DNA of 64,000 nt, from contig BRKX01000014.1 in the NCBI GenBank assembly GCA_026008535.1, positions 40,802,506 through 40,866,505 on the forward strand, read 5' to 3'. Origin of the DNA: Perilla frutescens (lineage: Eukaryota; Streptophyta; Magnoliopsida; Lamiales; Lamiaceae). Shown in pieces: positions 21,160 through 33,364 of the stretch (the first letter of the stretch is position 1; each line of letters opens with the position of its first letter). Position numbers and translations under genes: made by a program. The notes under the pieces are model-generated. The model had not been told where the DNA came from. It worked only from the letters and a program-made list of their open reading frames with translations, and made no database searches.

Positions 21160-21540
21160 GATGAACAAACTATAGCCATACTTGTTAAATCTTGGATGAA
21201 CATGATGAACTTATTGCTGAAAAAGAGTAGAGCATTAAATTATATTGATTGAAAGAGAAAAAATCTTAATTTATATTTCAAGAATTTACATCTATGATAC
21301 TTTATTGTGTACTCAATGTTACTTTTATGCAATATAGATGATATTATTGGAGAGGATGAACTAGTTACATTCATACAAATCTAGGGATGAGCTTGCTGAA
21401 TTTATTGCTGAAAATTAGCAAAGTATCACATTAATTGAAAGAGGTAAAAATCTTAATTTATATTTTAAAACTTCAATATTTATGATACTTTGTTGTGTAA
21501 TAAGTGTTACTTTTATGCAATATAGATGATACGTTAGACT
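21160..21540. repeat. Tandem duplication, about 190-bp unit
   Basis: Two diverged copies (about 21160-21349 and 21350-21540) share TTATTGCTGAAAA, AAATCTTAATTTATAT, TATGATACTTT and GTTACTTTTATGCAATATAGATGAT in the same order. The coding meaning is unclear. Confidence 0.6.
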
Positions 21541-22337
21541 TCAGTGGTGGCTCTTTGATCGGTTTGAAGAGAGAAAGCTTTGAAGTAATATATGAATTAT
21601 ATTGCTTACATGTTTTAGTGTCAGAAAAAATTCCCTCGAGGAACAATAATATTAGGGTCACGATAGAAAAATGAAAAATATTGTATCAGTTTAAGTAACA
21701 TACACATACAACAACTTGTACTTTAAGATCAAAAGATAAAGAGATCAAGATTCACAAAAAAGAAATATAAAGTTGATATGCATATACTTTATGCTTAATA
21801 CATGGTACTTTTCTTTTATCTAACCAATATTTTTATTTTTATTTGCATATTTGTGGAGTGAAGATTCTTCATTTTTAATATTTTTTTTGTATGAGTAATT
21901 TTAGAGTTGTATTGGAACAATACATTGATTGCATTTTATTATTTTGGAATATTACCTCGCAATTTGAATTAGTAAATATTGAGCTATGAAAAATAATTTT
22001 TTTATTTTTTATTTTATAAATGAATACCCTCTAATATTCATAGATAAACCATATTAGAAAAACGACCTTCAAATCTTTTCAGTGGATGATACTTTTTTTG
22101 AATTTTCACTGGATGATACTTTTTTGAATAATTTTTTTGTATCTTACGTGATACTTTTAGACTGTACACGTGATACTATTGCTATATCTGAACAAAAATT
22201 TGATTTTATTTAAATGCTGGTTATGAATGATGTTGAATAAACTAATTTCTAGCCAATTCTGAAGCTTATTTAGTTATGAACATATATAGTTATTATTTAT
22301 TAAACTTTTACTATAACCAAATTATAATACAAGTGAT
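21541..22337. other. AT-rich intergenic DNA with GATACTTT motifs
   Basis: No gene. GATACTTT and GTGATACT recur between 22080 and 22340. The origin is unknown. Confidence 0.4.
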
Positions 22338-22342
22338 ACTTC

Positions 22343-23608
22343 TAAAAGTGCACACCCTGGTGTGATTGGTATCTGTCTGCAAACGTTCAATGAAAAGTTC
22401 ACGAACGTTGTAGGATAAAGTTCACAATAGAGTTCAGGAATGTTATGGTAAACTTAATATAAATTGCAGAATGTAAAGCACACAACAGATTGGTAACCCT
22501 GTTCTATCAACTGATCTACGTCAGGGGGACTTGTCAAGTCCGTGGAAAATAATTCAATACTCCGATGTCACGTTTATTTAGGATATTATACGCAACTGAG
22601 CTCCTATCACTCGATACCCTTTCTACCCGTAGACCCTCTTTTGTTGAATTGAATCATGAGATCCTCTCACAACCTAGATATCTAACATGTCTGGTTCCCA
22701 TAAGAAATCTCTCCCAAGGCTCCTTTTGATAGTGTATGAAAAGTGTTTCAATATACAATGACTAGAACGCTAAACTCTAGTCGAAACTTACGACCAAAAC
22801 TATGTGGCTCAAAATAGTTAGAGCTCTTGAAATATTCAATGCAATTTTTCTATTCGGTGTGTCTTCTAACATGTCCGTATTCCAGATTTATTTATAGATG
22901 AACAATGCAGACTTAACAATGAAACAGAAGTCCTAATCCTAGTCTGAAACGAATAAGGAAACTTTCCTTATTGAAACCGAGACCAAGGACAATCCATGCT
23001 AGGATATCTTCCATTTTTAGAATTCTGCCTTTAAATTCAATCTCATGCTCTTCAAGCTGGATAAAGAATCTTCTAGAATGATCTTTGAATCTCTTCTTGG
23101 TTGGAAACCTTGAACAACTTTATCGATCTTGAAAGAACAATCTGGACAAAGGATGTTCATACAAAACGTTCACGAACATTGCAATGAACAATGTTGATCT
23201 TGAACCTTCACTTCAGGTAGCACAGTGGAATGTCTTGAATGTCGACAAACTAACTTTTGGCTATCACTAAAGCTAGCTAGCAGTACTCAGCATGTTGAAC
23301 AATCTTAGTTGTGGAACGATGCACAACCGTCTTCTTCTTTAGCTCAATTCAAACTCCTTACTTGAGCTGTCTTCAAAAAGTTCAGATCATGTTTATTTTC
23401 ATCTTTATGAACATTGTCCAAAACAGTATACATGTACTTGGCAAAACTAAATACTTAGTGATTACTCAATGCCATATAGATGAATGATAATTAATCACTG
23501 TAACAAGTGCAATGTAGAGCACTTGATAAACAATCATAGTGCACAGCGTGGCACTAGCAATCCACCTTAACTGTGTATCTTCGTTTAGTGTCAAGCACAT
23601 CACTAACA
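22343..23608 (-). repeat. Probable LTR of a SIRE/Copia-type element (solo)
   Basis: On the minus strand it starts TGTTAGTGATGTGC at 23608 and includes the R-U5 style block CCCCCTGACGTAGATCAG with AACAGGGTTACCAA (22490-22530), shared with the LTR at 24063. A 5-bp repeat ACTTC lies at 22338-22342 and 23609-23613. The inner end reads TA where TG is expected on the plus strand, so the left boundary is uncertain. Confidence 0.45.
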
Positions 23609-23613
23609 ACTTC

Positions 23614-24057
23614 ATTTAACGTAACATTAAATGGTACTTTTTATATAGTTGGTATAGTTTCAGTAAAAACCACCACAAAGTTTTTGCACAACCAAAAAAC
23701 CTGTTTGTTTTCAAAAAGACAGAATAATATAGATTAACATCAATGTTAATACAGCTCAGCAACATCCATCAAAACATATAAACTATTCTCCCATACAATC
23801 ATATACATGACTATAAACATATTTAATCTAAAAATAATTAGTCAACAAAATCAACAATATAAAATACAACATCCTTCCTCATACAAAATAAATTCAAGAG
23901 TTATATGACTCTAACCAATATCCAACAACATCCCAATAATTTCAAATCAACATCCAAAATTTTCTTTCTTTTGTTCATAAATTCTATAACAGATTTGTGG
24001 ACATCTTTGACTCCTCCTTCGTCTTGAGCATTCCCTTCATTCTGAAAATCTGATATA
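23614..24057. other. Intergenic DNA
   Basis: AT-rich; no gene or repeat structure recognised. Confidence 0.5.
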
Positions 24058-24062
24058 CAAAT

Positions 24063-24799
24063 TGTTAGTGCCATCTTACAGCACTAAGTGTTTTTAGATT
24101 GTCATGATCTTTATGGAAAATTTAAAGAACACAAAGATTTTGAAGATCGAAGGATGTACTTGAGCCTATTTGTGAACATGATCATATACATGGTTGTCCA
24201 GAGAGTTTCCAAGAGACGTGCCAAGCTGATTTTAAGGAATTGAAGTTACCTTTTCAAGATGGATGTTTCAAAATAGAAGATGCCTTATTCAAGATGAAGA
24301 TCAAGAAAGAAAAAGTCGAGTTCTATTCAAGAAAGGCATCTAACTAGATGAAGTCTGAAAGACTTCAAGTTTGAAGTATATAGTATTCGGGTAGACTAGT
24401 TTTGATTCTTGTGATCATTGTGTCTCTAGTCTGTGTTTAAAATTCTTTCATACACACTTAGAAGAGTCTTGAGAGAGATTTCTTGTGGGAACTAGAGAGA
24501 GTCTAGGTTGTGAGGGGATCTCACAATTCGGTCCGTCGAAAGAGATTGAAGAGTGTAGGAAAGGAGTCGAGTGACAGGAGGTCATTGTGTAATAGCTTTT
24601 ATAACCTTGCAACGAAGTAGTGAATTATTTCTCACGGGCTTGTAAAATCCCCCTGATGTAGATCAGTTCATTGAACAGGGTTACCAACCTCGTGCCTTTT
24701 ATTTTCTTTATATTTAGCATTCTAACCTTATATGTTCTTCATAATGTTCATGTGCATGATTAAGAACATGTTCGTATCTGTACGTTTTATGTAACTTCA
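24063..24799 (+). repeat. Solo LTR of a SIRE/Copia-type element
   Basis: It starts TGTTAGTGCCATC and ends GTAACTTCA. An exact 5-bp duplication CAAAT lies at 24058-24062 and 24800-24804. It carries the block CCCCCTGATGTAGATCAG and AACAGGGTTACCAA near its end (24650-24690), also found in the inverted LTR at 22343-23608. Internal sequence is absent on both sides, so it is a solo LTR made by LTR-LTR recombination. Confidence 0.75.
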
Positions 24800-24804
24800 C
24801 AAAT

Positions 24805-25057
24805 AAATAAAGCATGACATAAATAACCACAATCAAGAAAATATATATAGTCCAGATTTATGCATAAAACAAACCTATAATCTGTATACTCAACAAAATC
24901 AAGCTTCTAAGAAATTTCTTTTTTGCTCAACTGTTCTTTAGTCTTAATTCTGAGTTTCTGAACTAAGTATGATCTCACATGAACACGAAACCTCATGAAA
25001 AACAACAATCCGTGCTAAGTGTGAATTACGTAAACTGCACACAAATGTTCTATGCTA
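24805..25057. other. Intergenic DNA between two LTRs
   Basis: AT-rich, no gene. Bases 25053-25057 (TGCTA) would be the left target duplication of the outer Copia; its partner is beyond the window. Confidence 0.4.
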
Positions 25058-25935
25058 TGTTGGGAACAGACGTAAGAACAGTAAATAAAAAGCAGTTAAA
25101 ATACGCACGAGATTAGTAACCCAGTTCGGTTAATCAACCTACTCTGGGGGGACTTCGCCCAAATTTGAAGATCCGTTTGTTACTCCTTCATGAAGTGTAA
25201 TTAGGCTATTACACATACAGGACTCCCTCCTTATGCTATCCGTTCTTCTTCACGAACTCTTTCACTAAATGAAAGCTGTGAGATCTCCTCACAACCATGA
25301 CACTAGACTCCATCTAGTTACCCACGACTTCAACTTACAATCTCTCCCGAGATTGCGTACAAAATAGATTAAAACAACCCCTCACGTGTTTAACTCAAAA
25401 CACTCATGAACTAGTCTATCACGTTGAATAGTTTATCAAACAACTACTAGTTAATGCATATGGATCACAAACGAAATTGACTCTCAAATAAAATGCTAAG
25501 AGAATCTAAAAAGTCCACCACCGATTGTTCCATTAATCGGTCTTCAAATAGTCTTCACTTCAAAAGACACCGTTGGATATTTCCGTCAATATAGGTAAGT
25601 GAATATTGGCTTGTGATCCTTCCAAACTTGTGTAGATACTTTCCATGTGTAGAAGGGTTAATTTCAGCGCAGTATCTATACCAAAAGACAGTCAAACGAT
25701 TATATCTTGACCTTTCAAAGTGATCAGGTGCAAGATCTTTCTGGAATGGAAACTGCCATAATTAAACTGTTCCTGGGTCTGTCAGGAACATCAGAGCGAA
25801 CAGTTCACCAACTGTTCTTCAAAACTTGTACAGCGGAACTTTTGTCTTCAGGCACATACCCTGGAACACATTGTCTTCTATATCTCGCCAATACAAACAT
25901 GAACCAAACATTAGTGCATAATGATGGCATTAACA
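25058..25935 (-). repeat. 3' LTR of the outer Copia element
   Basis: On the minus strand it starts TGTTAATGCCATC at 25935, directly after the polypurine tract, and ends TTCCCAACA at 25058. Blocks of CGGGAGAGATTG and GGGTTACTAAT type resemble the LTRs at 22343 and 24063. The frame at 25707-26171 (+) is antisense to the LTR and is not a gene. The inner boundary at 25058 cannot be checked without the 5' LTR. Confidence 0.65.
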
Positions 25936-26325
25936 ATCTCCCCCTTTGGCATTTATGGAAGACAATAACTCTTAATCTGCACTTCTCATTAATAAACTCT
26001 GCATATCAGAAAAAATATCAAAACATGATATTTATAAAAACTGTGAGGAACAGCTTTCACCACAAACTCCCCCTCAATCTGGGCTGGAGGGTTTATCACC
26101 AAACAACCACGAACAAAAGTTTTCACATGCGAAGCTGTATTGTTAGGAATTATACAGAGCAAAACAAATAAAATGGGCACACAAGCGTCCCAAACCAAAA
26201 TATTGTTTGATAAAATAAAAACCAAAGTTTTAAAAAGAGCACATGCGCTCTCTTTCTTCATCATTCATTCTACCTGAACCGTCAGATTCTTCTCCCCCTT
26301 AATATCTGCCATAAAGGCAAAGAGG
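25936..26325 (-). promoter_or_regulatory. Polypurine tract and 3' untranslated region of the outer Copia
   Basis: On the minus strand GCCAAAGGGGGAGAT (25936-25950) abuts the LTR start. GCCAAAGGGGGAGATTGTTA is a hallmark of plant SIRE-like elements. The rest of the interval is non-coding. Confidence 0.8.
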
Positions 26326-27802
26326 TCAAAGCAGGGAGGCATCGGCATCATCTGGAACAGATCCAGGGACAGCGGTTGAGATTGGTTGGGCAGCATCATC
26401 AGGAGCAGCATCAGGATGTCCACCAGCAGTAGATGATCCTGGCACATCGAGCGGAGAGGGAAAGCTAAAATCACGGGCTTTCAGATCCATCATCAAGGAC
26501 TCCAACTCCTGCCTTTGAGTTCGGCAGGTCCGGATGGCTTTATCCATAAAGAGCACCTCTCGCTCCAGAGATTGGATGTGCCTGTCAAAAAATATAGCAT
26601 TGACAGATAGATTAGGAGCAAATATGTGGGGAATAGATGCAGGCTCAACGGCAGGTTCTGGAGCAGTGTCATCAGTTGGAATATCACAAGCATGTTGGGC
26701 AGAGAAAAGCTTGTGGCTGATCACCAACGGAGGTTCCTCCGGCACAAAGACATCTTCTGCAGTAAGAACGTCATGCTGATTTATGATAATTGAGAAGATC
26801 AGACCCGGATATCCCAGAGGCTGCTGGATCCTGCGGGACTCTGCATGGGCAACCACATGGTCAAATATGACCTGCCCTAAGTTGAACACCTCCTGTTTTC
26901 CAACTCTGAAAAGCAGAACGGCCAACGTCTTTCCCAAGGTTGATCTATGCTTGCTTGGAAGCCAGTTTTTTACTGCAATTTTGTAAAGAATTGAGTACTT
27001 CACACTGAGGTCAGGGGCCATCAAGGCTCTCCCATTAGGCCAAACCAGCCTACTACCTCCCATCAATTCTACAACAACATCATCCAAGTCAGGTAGAGAT
27101 TCAGGAGCAACAGAATGTACGCTCATCCCAAATAAGAATTGATCACAGCAGGAGAAAAATCAATCTAAACTCCACGAACAAAAGCAGAAAAAGCATGATC
27201 AGATGTGACATCCCTAATCGACATATGTAGATTAGCATAAAATTCATGAGCAATAGCTAGAACATATGCGGGAGCAGAATAAGCAGACTTATCCAGAAGA
27301 GAATCGTGCAACAATTGAGTAACCCCAGTACCCTCAATATCAGACTCCACTAATTTATGCTCAGTCACAAGCGAGCATCCAACCACCAATTTAAATAACG
27401 ATTGATGAAAAGCAGAAAGAAACTTGCTAGAATCATAAGAACCTGATTCAGGATCAGAACTACAGAGACATCCTCCGGCACAGTTTTTGCTTCTTCGACT
27501 GAAGGAGAAGGGGCTCTTGCATTCTTCATCAGTGGTCTCCGAGACCCTGAGACCAGACCCATAAGATGCTCGAACTCACTCCGAGTGACTCTTCGAGCAG
27601 AGATGACGGCGAAAGCAGATTTTGAAGCTGATTTCGTGGCAGATGTCTTTTTAGAAAAACCCTTTGGAGCAGCAACTTTCTTGGAGGATTTCTTTGAGGC
27701 AGGAGCTTTCTTGGCAGCCTTGGAGGACTGACCCTTCTTCTGAGATAGCTTCTCCAGAACACGCGTCTTAAGCTGAGCAATGGGGGTCTCATCATCATCA
27801 AA
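26326..27802 (-). pseudogene. Extra ORF of the outer Copia, 3' portion (plant transposon protein domain)
   Basis: This continues the ORF begun at 61771 after removal of element B. It starts FDDDETPIAQL and a Lys/Ala/Ser-rich basic stretch (27750-27600). The globular part (27389-26550) has EFYANLHMSIRD, FVRGV, DFSPAVINSYLG, VKYSILYKIAVKNWLPSKH and GQVIFDHVVAHAES. I take this as the putative plant transposon protein domain (Pfam PF20167 type) from memory of the family. A predicted coiled coil (SLEREVLFMDKAIRTCRTQR) precedes the C-terminus. The frame is broken near 27400, by a stop at 27165-27167 and a shift near 27125. Function is unknown; in SIRE elements this position holds an env-like ORF. 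Confidence 0.65.
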
Positions 27803-27807
27803 GTTAG

Positions 27808-30595
27808 TGTAACAGCCCGGTCCCGAGATAGGAATTAACAAATGGGGACCAGGTGTTATTAAGGGATTAATGAATAAAGACAGGAGATTAACAACGAGAG
27901 TTTACGAATCAAGATATACTTTCGAAGAATAGACGATGATACTCGGGTATACTTGATTTAAAATGGAAACATGCTTAAGCAGAATAAAACGGCTAACTAA
28001 TCAGATACCAACAAGCATAGACCCATTCATGGGTCAAAGCGAATAAACAGATATCAATGTGAATAAGCCTCTTCATAGGCGAAAGGAAAATATACTCGAA
28101 AGGCGGAAATAAAACATAATATGCATCTTATATATAATCATGTTTGGGGAAATATTCATAGAGTCTTGATAATCATAATAGAACTTAAACAGAATTAGAA
28201 AGAGTGTATCAGAGTAGCAGAACACATAATGGGATTTCAAAAGAAACTTAGATAATAGCAAAACAATCTTGGCAGCCAACCCACATCCACAGCCACCAAC
28301 ATCCTCAGCATCTCAACCTGAAAACATTTGAAAAAGAGGGGGCATGAGCACTAATGTACTCAGTGGGTTTTGACAAAAACACTTTAATAACTTCAAGATA
28401 TTCAATAATTAACTGACGGTATATGGAGAGCAAAATGCAAAAGCCCTCTCCATATCCGTAAAACCTTTTTCTTTTCTTTGGGCCCAACCTAGCTCAAACC
28501 TGATGTCAACTGCACCCTTAGGCATGCCATAGGATAGAAGAGGGGTTACCTCAAATATCCAAACGAGTTTGCGAGGGAATTAACCCAGCAGTGACTCCCT
28601 TAAAAGTTCTGAGCTCAAATCCTGCTTAAGCGAAATGCTAAGTTCCTTCCTTCCTTAATCTTGCTAGCAAAACCAATCTTAGAGCAACGTCTAAGGGCTA
28701 ATCCTTTAATATAGCATGATCTCGGCCTATAAGGGATTTAACGCTACTCTAACAAGGCAATCCTTAATCTTTAACTATATGAGCTTTAATCAAAGCATAA
28801 ACATTCAAATACGAAGAAGATGAACGTAAATAAATACGAATTGTAACTAAAGACAATTCTAAATATCTCATGCTAAGCATAAATAATACTTTAACATTCC
28901 TAGCATTTCTAAACATGCTATACATGCTTGAGAGCTCGATTATAACATAATATCTTCATTTACTTCCTTCCTTGTACAGAGATCAATCAGACAGAGCAAA
29001 AATGCTTTATTAGATACCTCATTTGCCCTATATGCTTCTAGAGCTCATTAGCTCAAACTTTAGATGAGTATAGATTTACCCACCTCGATCACGGAGCAGA
29101 AGATGAGGCAACGAGTTGATGATCCTTCCACGAATTCCCACAAGGCTCACTTCTTCCTACAAAAGTTGAATTATCGACTTAGCGGCCTACTTCGAAGATT
29201 TCTAACTATTAACATGAAATTAAATAATACCCATCTTAAATACCCTTAATTAGGACTTAAACATGGATAGCACGACTTTACGACTTAATAAGGTTTCGAG
29301 TAGGATTTATTTGAAGAACATCACATCTTGATTTCTTAAGTTCTAGACGGAAAATAACTAGAAAAATTTACTCGAAATAAATTGGAAATAAATTGAATGT
29401 TTTTCAAAAATTAAACTTGGAAATAACTCAGAAATAACACGACTCGAAAAGCTCGAAAACACGAAAAGAGGGTACGAAAGATAGCCGAAAAAATCAGCGT
29501 GAAACAACACGGGGGAGGGGGGCACCACGGTGCACACCGGCGCCGGCGGGCTCCCCCCCTGCCGAGGCGCCCACTAGCGCCGGCGGGCGCTTGCTGGGCC
29601 GAGGGGGTGTGGCGTGGTGGCGCACCCCCCACGGTGGGGCTCTCTTTTTTTCTCTCTCTTCCGCCCAGTTTTTGGGCAACCTTCATCTGGGTTCTTCAGT
29701 GTTCGTCGATTCTTTCGACGAACACGAAGAACACGAAGAACACTTTGTAAATTTTTTTAAAAAAACATGCTTCGACAATTTAAATTAACATGAAACAACA
29801 TCCTTTAACTTAAAAAGAAATTTGGCATTAAAACGGCATAAATACGATAATCCTCCTTAATATTTAGAATAACGACGAATCTATAAATATAGCTTGAACA
29901 GAATTTAAACGGAATAACGAGACTCAATACAAGAAATAATGACGAGGATTATAACGACAGGAATAAAGTGAGCAGTATAACGTAAATGTTATTAAATTGG
30001 AACTTCAATAAGAATCGAAATACAACTTAGACGGAAGGTAAATGAGCAATAATGAAGAACACGAAGAACATAAAGAATGAAAAGTAAATGCGAAATTAAA
30101 AGACGGAAAAAAATGGAATCGTGACCGACGAACAAGAATGGACGGGGTTAGGTGCGTCGAAGGAATGTGGCTAGCTCGGCGTCTCGTCGAGTCGCAACGG
30201 CAGCAGAGCCGCCTGCTACGACCCAACAGCGCCCCTAGCACATTTCCTCACCGCATCCCTTCCACGCCACTCCGCTCGTCATCTTGCAGAACACTCACGA
30301 AGAACGCTTTTTACTTCGACAGAACTTTCTCGGCTCTCACGAGCCTTCCCACTCTCTTCGAAGTGAAATGATGGAAATGAATCAGCAAATAATGGTGAGG
30401 GGTGGCCCTCTTATTTATAGGAGAAGCTTTGGCTTCCCTTGGAAGCCATTGCAGTGCGGAAATACTGCAGAAGTTACCCCGTATTCGGTTAAAAGCTGCT
30501 TTATTCGATGTCGAGGTCCAAATGATCTCAGACATGAAATCTAAAAATACCGGGAGACTCGTTGGCTCGAATACTAGTGAACCAACTTGATTCGT
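27808..30595 (-). repeat. 3' LTR of element B, distal part
   Basis: Aligns with 57695-60535 of the 5' LTR. Inner features on the minus strand include a TATA box (CTATAAATAAGAGGG, about 30408-30422), a GC-rich block (29515-29640) and a 9-bp-stem hairpin (29701-29723). It ends TGTTACA at 27808. Bases 30591-30595 (TTCGT) are the target duplication of element C. Open frames inside (for example 29411-29788, 30005-30616) are non-coding LTR sequence. Confidence 0.88.
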
Positions 30596-31972
30596 TGGTG
30601 CGTCATTTTTTACCAAAAATAAATGTTCCGACTTTCATCGGCAAGCCCATACTGCAGAGTACAGTGGCGAGCAGGATCGTCTCCCAAAGGACCGGTGAGA
30701 ACTACTCCTGACTTTCAGTCTGTGTGCCCAAACTTCCAGAAACGTGTTTTGTGTGAATTATGTAACAAAATAAATCGAAGAATTTAAATAACCAACTAAC
30801 AAAAATACGTGTGCAAATGAACTGAATTAAATCAATGATAAAAAGGGTATTCCGGATCCAACGAACTCCACTCCACTTATAACACCGATCACAGATGCAA
30901 GAATTAATTAATCAAACCATGCAAATCAGTTATAGTCACCGAAGACGCTTCTGACATGACCTAATCTTTCCATACTGTTTCGATAATTAAGAAGACGCTT
31001 CATTAATTATTTCCCTAATCGACTGACAACTGTAAGAGACGCTCTATGAGTTTAATGAGCCGACAGCAATGAGCACAAGAAAGACCCGATTCTTAACTTA
31101 CAGACTCTGACGCAGGACTGTAAAATTAACTCTGTTATTCCCCTAGTTATTTGAGCAACCGTTTTACCACTTATTAAACCTAAACCACGATTACGTATGG
31201 CCGATTTAAATTGGCTAGTAATTAATCACAACCTACCAAATATTTGCAACTACTCGATAGACTTAGAATAATTACGACCCGAAATCCAAGAATAACAGAT
31301 ACATGCATCAATTAATTATGAACAAACAATTAGATCTCACAGTTATATAAGCAGAGCTTCGTCGTCGTCACCGGAATACGAGTGAATTAGCTACTTTGCA
31401 TACTGGAATCGATCAACCAAAAGTTGTATAATCGTGCTATGATGATATCGAAGAGAAGAGAAAATAAAAACTGAATTGAAACTGGTTGCTGCTGCGTTTC
31501 TCGCGTTTCTAGCGTGCGTGTTCTTAGAAAATAAACTAGATACCTAATATATATTTTACAATCCATAAAAGATAGGGTTCTAGTAGGAAATAAAATCCTA
31601 GTCTAAATAATTATGGTAACTCCCATGCATAAGTCTTCAAAAGGCGGTGGAGAAGGGCTTTTCCGCGTCCAGGTTAATTCGTGGGCCGAGAATTAGTTCA
31701 GCAAGCCCAAAAACGTGTTCTGGACTAGGCCTCCAGAACCTTGCTTCAATCATCCAGCTGCATGCCCTTGCAGCTTGCCCTGCTCGAACTGCTTCCTTTT
31801 CTTCACTTGTATCTTTTCATACCAAAACCTGCCTCTTTTCTCCACTTTTACACCACATCCCTACACAACTCAACAACACATCATATATCCAAAATACACA
31901 ACTAGAGGATAAATAATAAGGAGAAAAGGCACCAAAAAACCGTGATAATAACAAGTAGAATACGTCTTATCA
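30596..31972 (-). repeat. 3' LTR of element C
   Basis: On the minus strand it starts TGATAAGACG and ends GACGCACCA. The same short frames (for example 31647-31916 and 42032-42301, identical 89 codons) occur in both LTRs and are not genes. Confidence 0.93.
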
Positions 31973-33364
31973 AATCCCCCCACACTTAACCCTTGCTCGT
32001 CCTCGAGCAACACAAACAAGAACAAAGAAAACATCAAGAACAAAAAAACAGACTCGACAAGGATGACTGACCAAGCATCAACAACCCAAATCAACGAGAA
32101 TTCAGAGCATAAACTGTGATATATCAATCCACAAACCTCCAACCAATTTGTTCAAGAAATATGCCAACATTCTGTCAATCAAGTTAGAATTATGCTTCAC
32201 AATCCAGCCTCACCAAGATTCACTCTTCATCACTTAACGAAATCAGATCAGGAGGCCATTCACTCAAAGATCATGACTAGCTATTCTCAACATAGAATTG
32301 CTTATTTGTCATCAAAATCATCACTCTTCAGGTTCATCACAAATCACAAGGTCTTTCCCTCTTTGGTTGTAATGGGGCTTAGGTTCATGAGGTAGGATAT
32401 ATTTGGCCAAAGTAGCTAAAGTGAAAGAAACAATGCAAGCACAAGAATGTACATCCCTTTTTTAGCACAGCACAACAACCTCAGCGCAGGTCTTATTTCA
32501 AAATTTTGAGTACACAGATTCATTCACTCTCTTCATACTCTACTCCTCATTTTTTTCTTTTCTCCTCTTTTTTTTTTGGATGGAAGCTTTGCTTCTCATT
32601 TTTTTTTTTTTTTTGGAGGAGTAGAGCACACACATCTTTTCTCAGGACCCCGTAACTCTATTTGTGCAGCTTAGACATCCTTCATTCAGGGACTTGCATG
32701 TTTCTAGGACAAAAAGCAGGCCAAAAGAAAATCACAGGCTATTTTATAGTGGCTGTAAGCAATGAAGATGGATCTATTAAGCTCAAAGGGGCTTACTAAT
32801 TGACAATGAAAGGGCAAGGCATTTTCTTTTGGCCTAGTAGCTCGGGTATCCCTAATGCCTTGATCATTTTTGTGAATGAAACCAAAAGGTAACAATAAGA
32901 CGGCAGCAAAGCAATTCAAGCATCGAATGGCCTAGTCAGATAACACTCATCAACAAAAACTTCGAGCTCGTAATTCATGCATGCTCATAGGCTCAAGAAC
33001 TCACAATTTGTAGGCTTAAAAAGTTTCGATTGCAAGCACAATTCATCATCCCAGATTTCATCCAAAACATGGCATAGTCTATCACAAATTTAACCTCTCA
33101 ACCAGTCAAACCATCACAGCTCATACATCCTCATTCTCATCAATTCAAACTATCAACACTTAATTAAAATCCCAAGCAAAAACCAAAAAAAATGACTCAC
33201 ATAAAACAACAAATCATTAAGACTCCCCCCACACTTTGAAAGACACAGTGTCCTCGCGGTGAGAAGGGGTACGAATCAAGACAGAAAACTCACAATAAAA
33301 TCAGAAAAACAAAGCAAACAAAACACATGCAGACAATGAGTAAAAGGGGAGGGATAAGAGAGAA
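31973..33364 (-). other. Element C polypurine tract and 3' untranslated region
   Basis: The polypurine tract GTGTGGGGGGATT lies at 31973-31985 on the minus strand, next to the 3' LTR. About 1.4 kb follows with T-rich tracts (32560-32615) and no coding domain. A long 3' non-coding region is usual in Athila elements. Confidence 0.75.

Noticed and set aside
25707..26171. 154-codon plus-strand frame
   Set aside because: It crosses the LTR boundary and polypurine tract of the outer Copia in antisense; no domain.
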